From: Alnus glutinosa
Lineage: Eukaryota > Streptophyta > Magnoliopsida > Fagales > Betulaceae
Length of the DNA stretch: 64,000 bases
Direction of reading: 5' to 3'
NCBI RefSeq assembly: GCF_958979055.1
Contig: NC_084892.1
Coordinates: 5,721,501-5,785,500 of the forward strand
In this document: one piece after another, positions 49,840 to 62,555 of the stretch
How positions within the stretch are numbered: the stretch's first letter is position 1
How the letters are laid out: every line of letters begins with the position of its first letter
Translations under genes and position numbers: made by a program
Notes under the pieces: generated by a model
Seen by the model: the letters and a program-made list of their open reading frames with translations, nothing else
Told to the model about the DNA's origin: nothing
Database searches by the model: none

Positions 49840-50117
49840 CTTAGTAATTATATCTGTATATTGTTGTTGGTGGTATGTCATACTTAATTTATATAGCTTT
49901 TGAGGTAAAATTGAATGACGAGGCTTTCTTTTTCTCTTTCCCTGTATCTGGTGGTGCAGATGGAGCTGTGCACAACTTGAATGAGTACAATGAGATCTGT
50001 GCTGCAGATGTCATGACAAATGCAGGAAGCGACTTGATCAATGCGGTCTTCACCCAGAAACTTGGTGTGGTGGCAAACGAAGGTCAGCTGGAGGATTTCT
50101 TTTCTCAAATCCCTTGA
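47364..50117 (+). CDS. NTAQ1: Protein N-terminal glutamine amidohydrolase
   Basis: Deamidates N-terminal Gln to Glu on proteins, feeding the Arg/N-degron pathway. Exons 47364-47431, 47595-47700, 48584-48661, 48777-48907, 49179-49303 and 49960-50117 total 666 nt, giving 221 aa, close to the human and Arabidopsis proteins. The Cys-His-Asp triad is recognisable: C23 in FYCEENV, H79 in WDYHVI, and D97 in [22 protein letters not shown] near the C-terminus is also typical. The C23 codon is split by intron 1 (TG|T). Intron 2 begins GCATGT rather than GT: KKQ must join TPLWHQK in phase 0. Intron 5 holds GT/GA and CT/AT microsatellites. The last exon ends DFFSQIP. Confidence 0.94.
47701..47702 (+). 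other. Non-canonical GC splice donor (NTAQ1 intron 2)
   Basis: The context is ACAG|GCATGT, close to the known GC-AG donor consensus AG|GCAAGT. The acceptor is TTGTAG at 48,578-48,583. Joining at the nearby GT would lose the TPLWHQ frame. Confidence 0.8.
47803..48047. repeat. Dispersed repeat in NTAQ1 intron 2
   Basis: A TTAATTAATTAATTAAATTT-rich left part, a GATTTAACATAGTATCAAAG string in the middle and a GGGATAATTAGTGATTTAAC end. Similar strings occur near 825-1,030 and 11,577-11,838, suggesting one element family. Class not determined. Confidence 0.4.
49481..49540. repeat. (GT)n(GA)n microsatellite in NTAQ1 intron 5
   Basis: About 9 GT units followed by about 20 GA units with one interruption. 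Confidence 0.9.
49770..49839. repeat. (CT)n(AT)n microsatellite in NTAQ1 intron 5
   Basis: About 21 CT units run directly into about 13 TA units, 120 bp before the last exon. Confidence 0.95.
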
Positions 50118-52379
<2,262 letters not shown>

Positions 52380-52388
52380 TATATAAAT
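52380..52388 (+). promoter_or_regulatory. TATA box of the acidic secreted protein gene
   Basis: TATATAAAT lies 71 bp before the ATG at 52,459. That ATG is the first one after the predicted transcription start, and this decides the start choice. A second TATATAG is at 52,323. Confidence 0.55.
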
Positions 52389-52458
52389 GGTGTCCTTGAA
52401 TCCATCCGATAGCTGAAAATATTTGTCAATCTGCATTTGGAACCTTGATTGCAGTAAT

Positions 52459-53037
52459 ATGACAAGGAAGTTCTTTTTCTTAGTTTTAATTGCTGTTGGA
52501 TCAATCTCTTTTCTATGTCTAGAAGCTGATGCCAAGAAAGTAGTTTCAAAAGTGGGGAGGAAAGAAAAAATTGGCAATCAGCATGTAGTGGTGGCACAAA
52601 GCAGCAGAAGGCTAGAAAATGAAGATGAAGAGAAAGTAGGAAAGTTTGGACATGGACCAGGTGTTAGTTGTGAAGAGAATGAAGAAACTGGTGATGATGA
52701 AGATGGAGAGAATGACAAAGATGGTGATGGTGAATGCAGCGAAGATGAAGAGTGCGGCAAAGAAGATCATGATGGAGATGATGAAGATGGAAAGTGTGAA
52801 GAAGATGAGTGTGACAAAGATGCTGATGATGGAGACAATGAAGATGGAGACAATGAAGACGGAGACAGCGAAGAAGACGGTGACGAAAATGGGGGAGGAG
52901 ATGAAGACGACGAGGACGAAAATGGGGGAGGAGATGAAGACAACGAGGACGAAAATGGGGGAGGAGATGAAGATCTTGGAGTTGCTAATCTTAAAAGACC
53001 TCCATCTTCAAGGGAGGTTCATGGCCCTCCCAAATAA
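52459..53037 (+). CDS. Secreted, highly acidic repeat protein, unidentified
   Basis: 192 aa starting MTRKFFFLVLIAVGS. Residues 1-25 form a signal peptide ending Ala-Asp-Ala. A basic stretch follows (about 26-55), then SSRRLE, which resembles a subtilase processing site. Next come about 110 residues made almost wholly of Asp, Glu, Gly and Asn with five scattered Cys, including three 11-residue repeats DENGGGDEDxE (33-bp DNA period, about 52,876-52,975). The protein ends with a short non-acidic tail, KRPPSSREVHGPPK. The codons are dominated by GAA, GAT and GAC, as in a microsatellite-grown tract. I do not recognise the family. It could be a Ca-binding cell-wall protein or a precursor of a C-terminal peptide; both are guesses. 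It converges with CTU2. Confidence 0.7.
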   Translation: MTRKFFFLVLIAVGSISFLCLEADAKKVVSKVGRKEKIGNQHVVVAQSSRRLENEDEEKVGKFGHGPGVSCEENEETGDDEDGENDKDGDGECSEDEECGKEDHDGDDEDGKCEEDECDKDADDGDNEDGDNEDGDSEEDGDENGGGDEDDEDENGGGDEDNEDENGGGDEDLGVANLKRPPSSREVHGPPK

Positions 53038-53580
53038 GTTTCTATGAAGAAAGACATCCACTTACAGGAAATGGTACTGTGGTATGTATATGTATCTAGA
53101 ACTAATAAATTAGCAGTATGGACTGCTCAGACTCACCATGTTACTCCAAATATTCATCGGACTTCCCCACTGAGCTTTTATGAAGAAGAAATGTATCAAT
53201 GCTATGCTTAAGCCAAAAAGAATAATCTTTCATTGAGTCAAACTTTTTATTTAAATTATATCCACTTCACAAAAATATGTCTCTTTCAATCACAAAGGAT
53301 TATATAGGTTGGAAACTAGTAAGCATTGCAACCAACCAATAATATCTTTCCAATTCCAAACTTCATATACATAAGATTTAAATCCTAAGTTTGGATTCAT
53401 CTTGGACTATAAAAAAGCTAATTGATGTCAGCACTTACTTTCAGATCATTGTTTGTTTGTTGCTGCAGTTGAAGCCATCTTTTCGAAGAGTCTAACCGAG
53501 CAATATGCCTTAGCACCTCAACACCATACAATGAATTATATGTTTCAAAAATTGAGGACCCAAAGAATGAGCAAGTCAAT
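53038..53580. other. Convergent 3' region between the acidic protein gene and CTU2
   Basis: Both 3' untranslated regions probably lie here. No further gene is seen. Confidence 0.5.
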
Positions 53581-53959
53581 TCAACTTTCATCTTCACTGT
53601 CTGAAATCAAGCAATCTTGTATCTGCTCCCTGAAAAGAACAATTATCACAAAAAAAGGGTTAAGACTTTAAAGAGGTACTGTGAAGCCTGATATATTCCA
53701 TATAGATAAAATTTAAGGGAACATACTGTAGAAATCATTGTGGTTTGACCTTTTATCAAATTACTCAATATAGTTTAAAACACATCAAATCACTCCTTAA
53801 GGTATGCACAATTATCAAATGACTTCCTCTATTATATCTTCTAACGGTTTGTAATAACACAGGCTAATGGCCAAATCATGTTCAATAACATTTTGACACG
53901 TGTACATGTCATTTTACAATACCAATTCTTTTCACCAAATCAGGAAAAACAAAACAAAT

Positions 53960-54037
<78 letters not shown>

Positions 54038-54076
54038 GCTTGGGGGTGGTTTGGCCACCCCCAACCACTTTCTTTC

Positions 54077-54107
<31 letters not shown>

Positions 54108-57100
54108 TTTTTCCTGATGTGGTGTTTTCAAAATTGCGTGGCGAACTTATTTGGTGCTGACTCAATGACATGTACACGTGTCAAAATGTTACTGAATATG
54201 ATGTGATCATTAGCCTATGTGTCATTATTCAATGTTTAAACCTTATAGAGTGATTTGATAAGAGGTCAAACCATTACGAGCTCTACAATTTTTTTTTTTT
54301 TTTTTTGTTGCAAAATTTAAAGTCATGTTGTACCCATAATTTGGGCGCTGATGCCACTAATTTTATGCTCCTTGAATTGGTACAGGGCCCCTTGTTAAAG
54401 TTACCACAACGATGCAATGAGTAGGATACAACCTAAGTAACAAGGAGTTGTAGGGCAGACAAAATTTAGCAAATGTCTTGCATATGATCGCTGCATACAA
54501 ACTGCAGACAAGTAATGCCCATTCTATAGCAGACCAATAACTAGATTGCCTCCATTAAAAAATTTCCATCTTCATAAATCATTGGGCTTGTTTGGTAAGG
54601 GAGTGTGAGTTGGGAGTAGTAGTAAGAAGTGATAGATGTGATATAAAGTAAAAAAAATTTGTATGGAAAAGTGAAAAAATTTTGTATTGTAGTGAATTTT
54701 TTTTATTTAAATAATAATAAAAAATTATTGATGTGATATAAAGTTAGAATGTTTTGAAGTCGATTGTTTTTGGGAAAAATAAAGAGGGGGAGGGAGAATT
54801 TTCTTTCTTTTACCAAACAAGCCCATTATCTGATGATTATGAATGATCCAATTTTAGAACTTTCTTTCCTCATCTTCTCAAGTGTTGCAGTTAAAAACAT
54901 CAAAAAGATATAATAAGCTCCAATATTTCTTCTTGATATTTTTTAATTGTTTTAACGTAGTATTAAATCTGCTCCAATTCATCTAACTATCCTACATTAT
55001 TCTTTCATTTTTCACTTAGCATATCTATATCTATTTGTCTATCTATCCTCTATGGTGCCTAATGCATGGTTTCAATGTGCTTATAAAGGTACCAAGGACT
55101 TAGACACAAGTTATCCCCAAAAATCTAAAATAGTTAATGCTGATGGTAAATGAAAATTCTCACCTAAGCAAACTGAGATTTCCATAGCTGCTATGCTTTG
55201 CTCTGGCAATCAATGGCTGGGGTAAAAGCGTATAGAAGTGCTCCATTGATGGGGGATTCTTCGGAAGTATCTGAAAGCGACAACTTGAACAGCAGGCAGC
55301 ACCAAAACTATCAGAACTTGTTTGGCAACTCCCCAGATTGCTCAATCTTAGTAAGTCAGGTTTGTTGAGTGGGCTATTGCAGATAGGACAGAATGACTCT
55401 GAGGATATCGCCTCGTTAGGCTTGAGATTAAATCTCTTTTGACGCCTTCGGCTTGCCGAAAGGAGGTTAGAGTCATTGTTCTCAGGAATCCTGTTGAAAT
55501 GAAATGGAGTAAGCTTTCCAGCTGTTCTCACAATCGTGCACTCTCGAGAAGGATTTTCTTCCTGAAAAAAACAAGTTTTATGAAGACTTGCTAATTAAAA
55601 AGAGAAAAAATAAAAATAAAAAAGTAAAAAATGAAAAATAAAAAATAAAATAAAATAAAGGAGCTAGGATGGCTGGCCATATTTATATTTCTAATGGGCT
55701 CAAAAGGTGTTTGTTTTCAAAGGTGTAAAAGTTATATACAAGCAAATAGCACTTAACTTAAGCAAGTTATCCATATAACCTCTAAAGCAAAGCTTTGAAT
55801 ACCTACTTTTACAATGACATCCTCTGTTATGTTTAAACAAATAATCTTTTTATTGGTCCTAAGGCAACACCGAATGTTACAGTGGGGTAGCCTCTTTATA
55901 CCCATAGACCCCTCGCCACCGTGCTGAAGGACACAAGGATAATGCACTTCAACTGGTAACAAGAAGTTAATCTTCCTGTGAGTTTCCGTTAAAGACACAC
56001 TAACAGATAATTCAGCCTAACAATAAAAGGAATAAGAGATAACCAAGCCCTAGTATCTACCTGCAATAGTGTCACAAACGATGATACCAAGCCATTGATG
56101 CCAGCGCAAGAACCTTTAAGCAACTCCACAGTCTTTAGACTGCCCTGTCAAGATGAGATAAAAATCATCAATTAGTAATAGACTAGATTTATCCAAACTC
56201 CTGTTTGATGTGTATGTGTGTATTTGCTTGTATTATTCTATTAAATGAAATATATAAGAGCAATAGAACTGAAATACATAGATATGTAGAGCTAATATGA
56301 ATAGATGATTTCAATTATAATCATATACAGAACGAACTGAAAAGGCAAAAGATTACAAAGAAAAATAGAAAAAGGCATGAATTACAAACCCATCAAGTTG
56401 GCAAACCATGTTGAGCTCTTGTGCAAGACAGTCGCGAAGCGGAAGCACTGTTGGGACCTCCCACCTTGAATCAACGTATTGCATATCCGCAGGCAAGGAA
56501 TATCCTTGGCCCTGTTAGAAGAAAATGTAATTATAAATTTTATAACAGCACAAGATGCCTTCTGACAATGACCTGTATCTTCTAAATGAGCTGAAAATTT
56601 AACTAGTGCTTATTAAAGATTCTGTTCTTTTTTCTTTTTCTTTTTCTTTTCCATTTGATATTTGATATTTGGTGAAAAAGCAAAGCAATATATTTTTTTT
56701 TTTTAAAAAAATGAAATTAAAATATGATGATGCGGTCTTCCTGAAAAAAGTCAGACAAAAAGAAAAGCCAATTGAAGAGTTTTAAAACAATGCATTACAT
56801 CATTTCCATGGAAAGAAGGCATTATATTTACATCACTTCTATATAAAATTAATTTCAAAGGTGGTGCTTGCAATGAATCCTCACAAATGTGCCCTCTTAG
56901 ATGTGTCAATGAATGGAGTTTCTTTCCTAAATGTTAAGTTGAAGTTGAAAATACTGAAAAACATAATTGGCAGGTTATCAATCACCACTGCACTGTAGAC
57001 AAGATGAAAGTGGAAATATTTGCAATGAGAAAATAGAATCCATGTCTGACAGAAAAATGAAAAAATTGCATTTTTATAGAAAAATGAAAAATGCATCTTA

Positions 57101-59205
57101 CAAAGCGACACTAAACTGCAGTAGTCATATATCAACTGTGAGAGAAGAATGTGTGTTATTCAAGTACCAGTAAATTAACCAGGTCTTTAATTGGTCTCAT
57201 ATGGCATTACAACTTATAATTAGTTCACAGGCTATTTTATCAGTGGAAAATTTAGGAAGGGAAGCCCTAAAGAGATCCTACAGGATGTCGCTTCCTGGAA
57301 TGACCTATATCACTCCCTTCATTTGAATGCTTTAAGGTGCAATATATATTCAAAATTATACAATCTCATAAATACTCAGAAGAATTCTTTAATTACAGCT
57401 ATGTGGTTAATAATCCCTGAAGTGATAATTTCTCTGCAGTTTATAGAACATTGCTCGATTAGCCATCCACGTGATACACCCTTCCTGCTTCAAGTAGAAA
57501 AGACTAACTGAGGGACGCCAGTGATGAGTGGTTGACAGGGAATAGAGATGATTTAAAATATCATGGTTTACTTAGAATCAGAGACAACCCACGTCAAAAC
57601 CATAATTACTCTATTGTTTGAGTAGCAATATAGTAACATATGGAAGTGTTCCCATTCACCAAAATAAGAAATATCCTTCTTTTTTTTTTTTCAAGAGAAA
57701 TGACAAATAAGCAGAAGCGTATATTAAACAAACCTTCACAGTGGCTGAAATAACATGGCAAGCAATCCTTGATGTGCATGATCCTAGTACAAGCCTGTTG
57801 TATCCATTCTCAGAGGCAATCTGCACCATAGGAAAAAAATATTGGATGAGTCAACTCTCCTTCCCTTTCTAATATGCTTGTAGTTGAGATATCTAGAAGT
57901 GAACCTTTTGCAAGGACAGCATCCGTAGATGCAGCAAAAGATCCTCTTTTCCAGTGGCATCACTAACAACATCCAGTAGACTTTTCAATCTGTCCCTCCC
58001 GTCACTGGAATTAGAAGAGCAGATATTTTCAATTGGAACCACATGCAACTCTTTTCTTGGCGGGGCTAGATTGGACACAATCAATCGGATTTCTTGAATT
58101 GCTTTGTCAATTTCATGAGAAGGAACTGGAAAAATGGAGCTTTCATCAATAAATGCAACTCCAACACCAAACACTGGTAAAGATCTATCTCTACTTGCAT
58201 CAAAATTCTTCTGGGACTTATTTTGCATCTCATGCACAAACTGTAGAGCCACCCTGAAACCCAAAATAAAAATCTGCCCGCTTAGAAGATGAATCTACAT
58301 GCTGTAAGATCATCACAAGTTTTATGACACAGAAACTTCCAATATGAAACCTTTTCGAAGATTTTTTTTTTTTCCATCACAGATAATTGAATGGGCAACA
58401 AACAAAAGAGAGCCTAGTCTAGCTATAAACCCAAAGAAACTGATCCACAACTTGATTAAATCAGTTGAAAGTTCATACTATTTGACAGCATCTTGTAAAG
58501 TCAAATTATAAATTGTACAGGCTTCTTGTAATTCCTGTTTATCTAGATAGTCTAAGTGAATCCAAACGGGTACGAATTCTCATTGCAAGTCCCTCTATGA
58601 GAAGAATTGTCCATGATTACTTGGGGCTTAGGACCAAAGGCCTATTAACGCCCGCGTTCGTACACTCTTGACCAGTAACAAATACATATATAGCTTCCCA
58701 TAGTTTTCTTTTCAAAACCAAAACCAAACGCTAAAATTCCAAAAAACAAAAAGCAAAAGCAAAGAAAAATTAAACTCAAAATAAGTATATGCATTTTGTC
58801 ATAACATTTTCTTTCCAAACAAATCACCGGCCATTACTGCTTTTATTCAAAGATACGTTTGTTTTAGTTTACAATTTTGGAGAGAGAGAGAGAGGGGGGG
58901 GACCTGGAGGAAGTGCCGCCAGAGAAGGCGACGAGGACGTTATCGGTGGGAGAAATCATGGCGTAGGAGGTGACGGCGAGCCTGAACTTTCCGTAGAGGT
59001 TACTCCGGAAGCAGTCGGCGCAGAAGCGCCCATCGTCGCCGCCGGTGGCAGAAATGGGCTCGTTGAACTTGCACTTGACGCACACATTCTGGTTCTGATT
59101 ATTGTCATCAGCAATTGGATTGGTTGAGCTATCTACTGCTTTTTCTTGTGCTTGTTCTTCGTTTCTGTAGCAATTGGACTGGCAGGTTGATGTGTTGCAC
59201 GCCAT
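53581..59205 (-). CDS. CTU2: Cytoplasmic tRNA 2-thiolation protein 2 (NCS2/CTU2)
   Basis: Partner of CTU1/NCS6 in thiolating wobble uridine 34 of Lys, Glu and Gln tRNAs in the URM1 pathway. Exons 58904-59205, 57905-58253, 57734-57820, 56390-56511, 56061-56139, 55164-55561 and 53581-53629 total 1,386 nt, giving 461 aa. Seen: Cys pairs at 42/45 and 62/65 (CVKC, CADC), a PP-loop-like AFSGGTSS at 93-100, an [20 protein letters not shown] region, and a C-terminal [10 protein letters not shown] ... CCSSCRF zinc-type module. The sixth exon ends with a perfect AG|GTGAG donor. The last exon, 1.53 kb away, adds [15 protein letters not shown] and a stop, matching the acidic C-terminus of plant homologues. 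An upstream in-frame ATG at 59,250 exists, but MACN fits the family. Confidence 0.93.
53738..54275. repeat. Foldback element in CTU2 intron 6
   Basis: The left arm contains GGTTTGACCTTTTATCAAAT, ACATTTTGACACGTGTACAT and nearby strings; the right arm holds their complements (GATAAGAGGTCAAACC, ATGTACACGTGTCAAAATGT). The loop holds a GA microsatellite at 53,967-54,034. Confidence 0.75.
54584..54824. mobile_element. MITE, GGGCTTGTTTGG family, copy 2, in CTU2 intron 6
   Basis: Perfect 15-bp inverted ends GGGCTTGTTTGGTAA / TTACCAAACAAGCCC on a 241-bp element, flanked by ATT on both sides (54,581-54,583 and 54,825-54,827). The interior is the reverse complement of parts of the copy at 10,306. Confidence 0.8.
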
Positions 59206-60498
59206 AGCTATTTGCTTCTCGTTCTCAATGTGAAATACTGAAATTGGCACTGGTAGGGTTTTAGGCTTTCGGCTCCTCGCACCGGATTCGCGAGTGTGAG
59301 CCTCTTCAAAAGTCTTTCACAAGCACCTTTCGAAAGCGTTTGTTTGACACCACCGCCAAGGTTGTGTGAAAATTAAATTTGACAAACCAAATTTCGATAA
59401 TACCCTTACTTTACCCGTTGAAAAACCAAAATTACCGTTTGTATTTTAGTTTTTCAATGGTCAAAATAGGAATATTTTTCAAAACTTTATGGTCAAATTT
59501 GATTTTTCAAATAAGATAATGGTTAAGACTGACGGATGAGATTAAGTTGCAACGAATTAGTATTTTAAAAGGCCAAATCATAACACTTGTCATTTCGTGA
59601 TGTTTAATAAAAAATAGTTATTAGCTGAGGGGGTTAAATAATATTTAACCATTTTCTCAAAATTGAGTGAGAGGAATTTTCTCTAATTTCGTCTATAAAA
59701 TTGTTATATGCTCCGTAAATGTCCAAGGATGATCGAATCACCTCATCAACCACAAATATAGGTTGCTCTAATGCCATTTGGGTAGTTGCTATAAATTGGA
59801 AGAAATCAAATGTTGGGAAAACTTTTAAATAATGGAAAAAAAAACATCAATCTTAACACTTCTCTTGAATACTTTGAAAAAGAGGAAACTGTTATATTAA
59901 TGTCAGATAATTAGAGTGACGTAACAGTAAAAATTAGTTTTTTTTTTTACTAGTATTATCTAAAGGCAGATTTTTTTACCGATACGTCACTCTAATTATA
60001 TGGCAGATGTATAAAAATCTACTAAATAACATTACTCTTTAAAAAATTGTTTTCAATATTACATTTAAACACTTTTAATTATTATTTTTTTTCCACTTTT
60101 AAGACATAGTTATTCAAACAAAATTGACAAAATTGATGATCAGGACATACAGTAGCCAAGTATGATTCCAACTTCACAGGAACATAATTCCATCTAAACG
60201 AGTTATTAATTATAGTTAGGGTTGAGCATGGGGCAGGGATGCCCATTTTTTGGCATCGCCCCGCACCCGCGAACCGCACAAAATAGGGAGAACTCGTGAT
60301 GTGCGGAGTGATGCGGGGCGGGGGGGTGCGGGTTGTGCGGGGATATGCGGGTTTAATTCCTAGATACATGAGAAATCAAACCAAAGCTAGATTTTTCTCA
60401 TGAACCAAACAAAAAAATCAGATTCAAACAAATCACAAAAGCCAGATTCTAACAAATCACAAAAAATGATGAGAGGTCAAAGGGGAATCATTCAATAC
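59206..60498. other. CTU2 upstream region and repeat-rich intergenic DNA
   Basis: The CTU2 promoter should lie just above 59,205; I see no clear TATA box. Positions 59,908-59,996 form a hairpin (AATTAGAGTGACGTAACAG versus GATACGTCACTCTAATTA), and 60,019-60,044 repeats the right end of the 10,725 element. Positions 60,217-60,360 are a GC-rich block (TAGGGTTGAGCATGGGGC; GCGGGGCGGGGG), probably part of a hAT-like repeat. Confidence 0.45.
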
Positions 60499-60606
60499 CG
60501 GTCTTGAAGCGAGCGTCGACGATATTCCCGCCGTTCCCGGTCTCCTCGTCAACCTTGATCTGGAGCTTTATGACGTCCCCACAGGACTGGTGACTCGGCT
60601 AGGCCT
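60499..60606 (-). pseudogene. Fragment of an iron-sulfur scaffold gene (ISU1/IscU-like)
   Basis: On the minus strand the codons read CGDVIKLQIKVDEETG, then a short insertion, then IVDARFKT. This is nearly identical to plant ISU1, the mitochondrial scaffold for Fe-S cluster assembly. Just upstream, the bases for the expected GLVGAPA segment are present but one base is out of frame. After Lys-Thr the sequence leaves the homology at G|GTATTG, a possible splice donor, so the piece looks like one genomic exon with the start of its intron. The rest of the gene, including two of the cluster-binding cysteines, is absent. It cannot be functional. Confidence 0.8.
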
Positions 60607-60734
60607 ATCAAGCTCTCCATGGTCATCTCTTCCCAAAGAAGAGATGAGAAGAACTAAAGAAGAATGAAAGAACTAAAGAAGAACGGGGCTCCATGGTTTG
60701 GGGCCGGGGATACGGGTTGTGACGGGTTCACAGG

Positions 60735-62555
60735 TGTTGGTACAGTTTCCGGTATGGTGACGTGTCGCCTTATGATTCGTCGTCTATTCCTCCTTGTGAT
60801 GAATTGATTCACCTTGTAACCTGCAAAAATAATAAACGACTTGTCGGGGGTGCTGACTACGCCCACTTCGATGCCTAAGTCAGTTAAAATTTTCTGGAGA
60901 GTATTTGCAATCTCAAAGCTCAAAAGATGCGTCTCAAAAATACCTGGCGTAGTGGTCTTATTTATAGGCTTGTAGTTACAGACCCACTGGAACTCTTGAA
61001 GCCCAATTGGACTAGGAGTTTGAGTCCTAGTTTGCTCGAGTCTCAGCCTATCTTCAGGAAATTTGAATAAGGCAATAGAGTCCAGGTTATAGCACTCTGC
61101 CTCTTCAATCCTAGTTCCATATCATTAGCAGTCTTATCCCATTAATTATGGGATAAAGATTAGCCTCTAGGCTTCCGGGATATGGGCCTTATCACTTTGT
61201 GTAGCGCTCTAGCTTCGGGGATTTACTCATGCTCAGTGGTGGACCTAGCCTTGAGAATTTAGGGGGGCCAAATTAAAAAAAAAAAAATGTTATAATCCAA
61301 AACTAAAAAAATCTGAAAAATCATTTCTTCTAGTCTTCCACACCTTAACCTGATATATCATATATTGTATCTTCACAACCAGCAAAAATTTGATTGAGTG
61401 GAATCATCACAACTCTAAACCATCATACGCTTTTGAACAGAGAGATTTAAGATTACCTCGTAGACAAAACCAGCACTACTGTCTACTGAGCTTAGTGGAG
61501 AAGCAGTGCCAAAAAACGGTGAAAAACCTCTTCCCTCTTCAACACCTGCAAACATTAAAACCAACTTAAAAAAAAAAAAAAAAAAAAAAAAACCTTCTCA
61601 TAGAACACTAAAAAAAAAAAAAATCTTCCATGTAATGCACTAAATGCCAATTTCCACAATTTCACTCCTAGCCGGAGACTTTCTTTTTCACTACAAGCAG
61701 TAGCACCTTGCACCCACACAAGAAGTTTTTATGTTTCCTCTTTTTGTGAGTATGTGACTTTGTCTCTTTTTCTTTTAGAAGTTCTTTTCTTTTTTTCTTT
61801 TTCATGAGGTCTATATGTCATTTCTTATTTTCTTATTTCCTGTCTTCTTGAGCCGTTGAGGTGCTGTCTACCAGTCGTCTTGTCAACTGTCATGCTAAGC
61901 TAGAGCCTAGAAGTATGGTGTATGGCTATGGGGATGGACCGGGTGGTTGTATGGACTAATGGAGAAAAAAAAAATTGAACGTGACTCTGACTTGGGGCTT
62001 TAATTGTTGCTTTGACATTTAAGACTCTTCTTGACTCTTAGGTAGAAAGTAGACTAAAGTCTAAATAGTACTTTGGTGGGGCCAACTACAAGAGTGCAAG
62101 TTTGCAAGACAAAAATAAGTAGTAATTTTTTTGTTTTGTTTTAGCAGCCAACAGGGGCCAAGACAAAAATAAATAGTAATTTTTTTTTTTTTTTTTTAGC
62201 AGCCAGCAGGGGCCGTGGCCCCTACGTAGGGGCCCTAAAAGAGATCCGCCCCTGCTCATGCTAGTGTTCTGTTAATACTTAATCACTTATTAGTCAAGTT
62301 CAAGAAGATACCTCCGAGACGATTGTAGTGTACTTTGACCAATCCTCCGAGGTGTAAATATCCGAGACATATTTGCTCCGATCAGACTAGGAGATCTCGG
62401 AATATCTCGCATTGTTGCTGAGTTTGGTAGGTCCGAGGTGTTATCATACCGAGACAATTTTCTTGTACAGGGTCATGATGAATGTCCGAGATGTAACACC
62501 GAGGTGACTCAAGGTTAGGATCCACGTGTCCTCGGAGTTGATTTTATCCCTAACA
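60735..62555 (-). mobile_element. Probable 3' LTR of a minus-strand Ty3/gypsy retrotransposon, interrupted by a hAT element
   Basis: On the minus strand the LTR would start TGTTAGGGATAAAATC at 62,555 and end ACCAACA at 60,735 (TGTT...AACA inverted ends). It contains CCTATAAATAAGACC (TATA-like) near 60,966, followed by a GACTTAGGCATCGAAGTGGG string that is typical of the R region of plant gypsy LTRs. Repeated CCGAGG/CCTCGG motifs fill the U3 part. Just outside the start is a purine-rich AGGAGGGTAAC, suitable as a polypurine tract. Without the inserted element it is about 790 bp. The other LTR and pol lie beyond the window, so the 60,735 edge is tentative. Confidence 0.65.
61234..62254. mobile_element. 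Nonautonomous hAT element nested in the LTR
   Basis: 1,021 bp. The ends read CAGTGGTGGACCT and, inverted, CAGGGGCGGATCT. A perfect 8-bp target duplication CTCATGCT lies at 61,226-61,233 and 62,255-62,262. CAG-starting ends and 8-bp duplications are diagnostic of hAT elements. No transposase frame is present. The right part has a roughly 55-bp tandem duplication (AGCAGCCAACAGGGGCC / AGCAGCCAGCAGGGGCC) at about 62,107-62,215. Confidence 0.9.

Noticed and set aside
53018..53034. C-terminal tail of the acidic protein as a known CLE, CEP, IDA or PIP hormone
   Set aside because: It shows no match to the consensus of these families that I can defend. It is kept only as an open possibility.
52646..53047. 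133-aa Met/Lys-rich plus frame and a Ser-rich minus frame in the acidic gene
   Set aside because: These are off-frame readings of the GAA/GAT repeats. The signal peptide is only in the 52,459 frame.
53453..53671. 72-aa plus-strand frame
   Set aside because: It is antisense to the last CTU2 exon, which has splice sites and family sequence.
58789..59127. 112-aa plus-strand frame
   Set aside because: It is antisense to CTU2 exon 1, which carries the Cys pairs and the PP-loop motif.
60654..61150. Long open minus-strand reading frame that looked like an unknown or viral protein
   Set aside because: The segment carries LTR signals (TATA-like box, GACTTAGGCATCG string, CCAACA end). The open frame has no start in context and no known motif, so it is read as LTR DNA.
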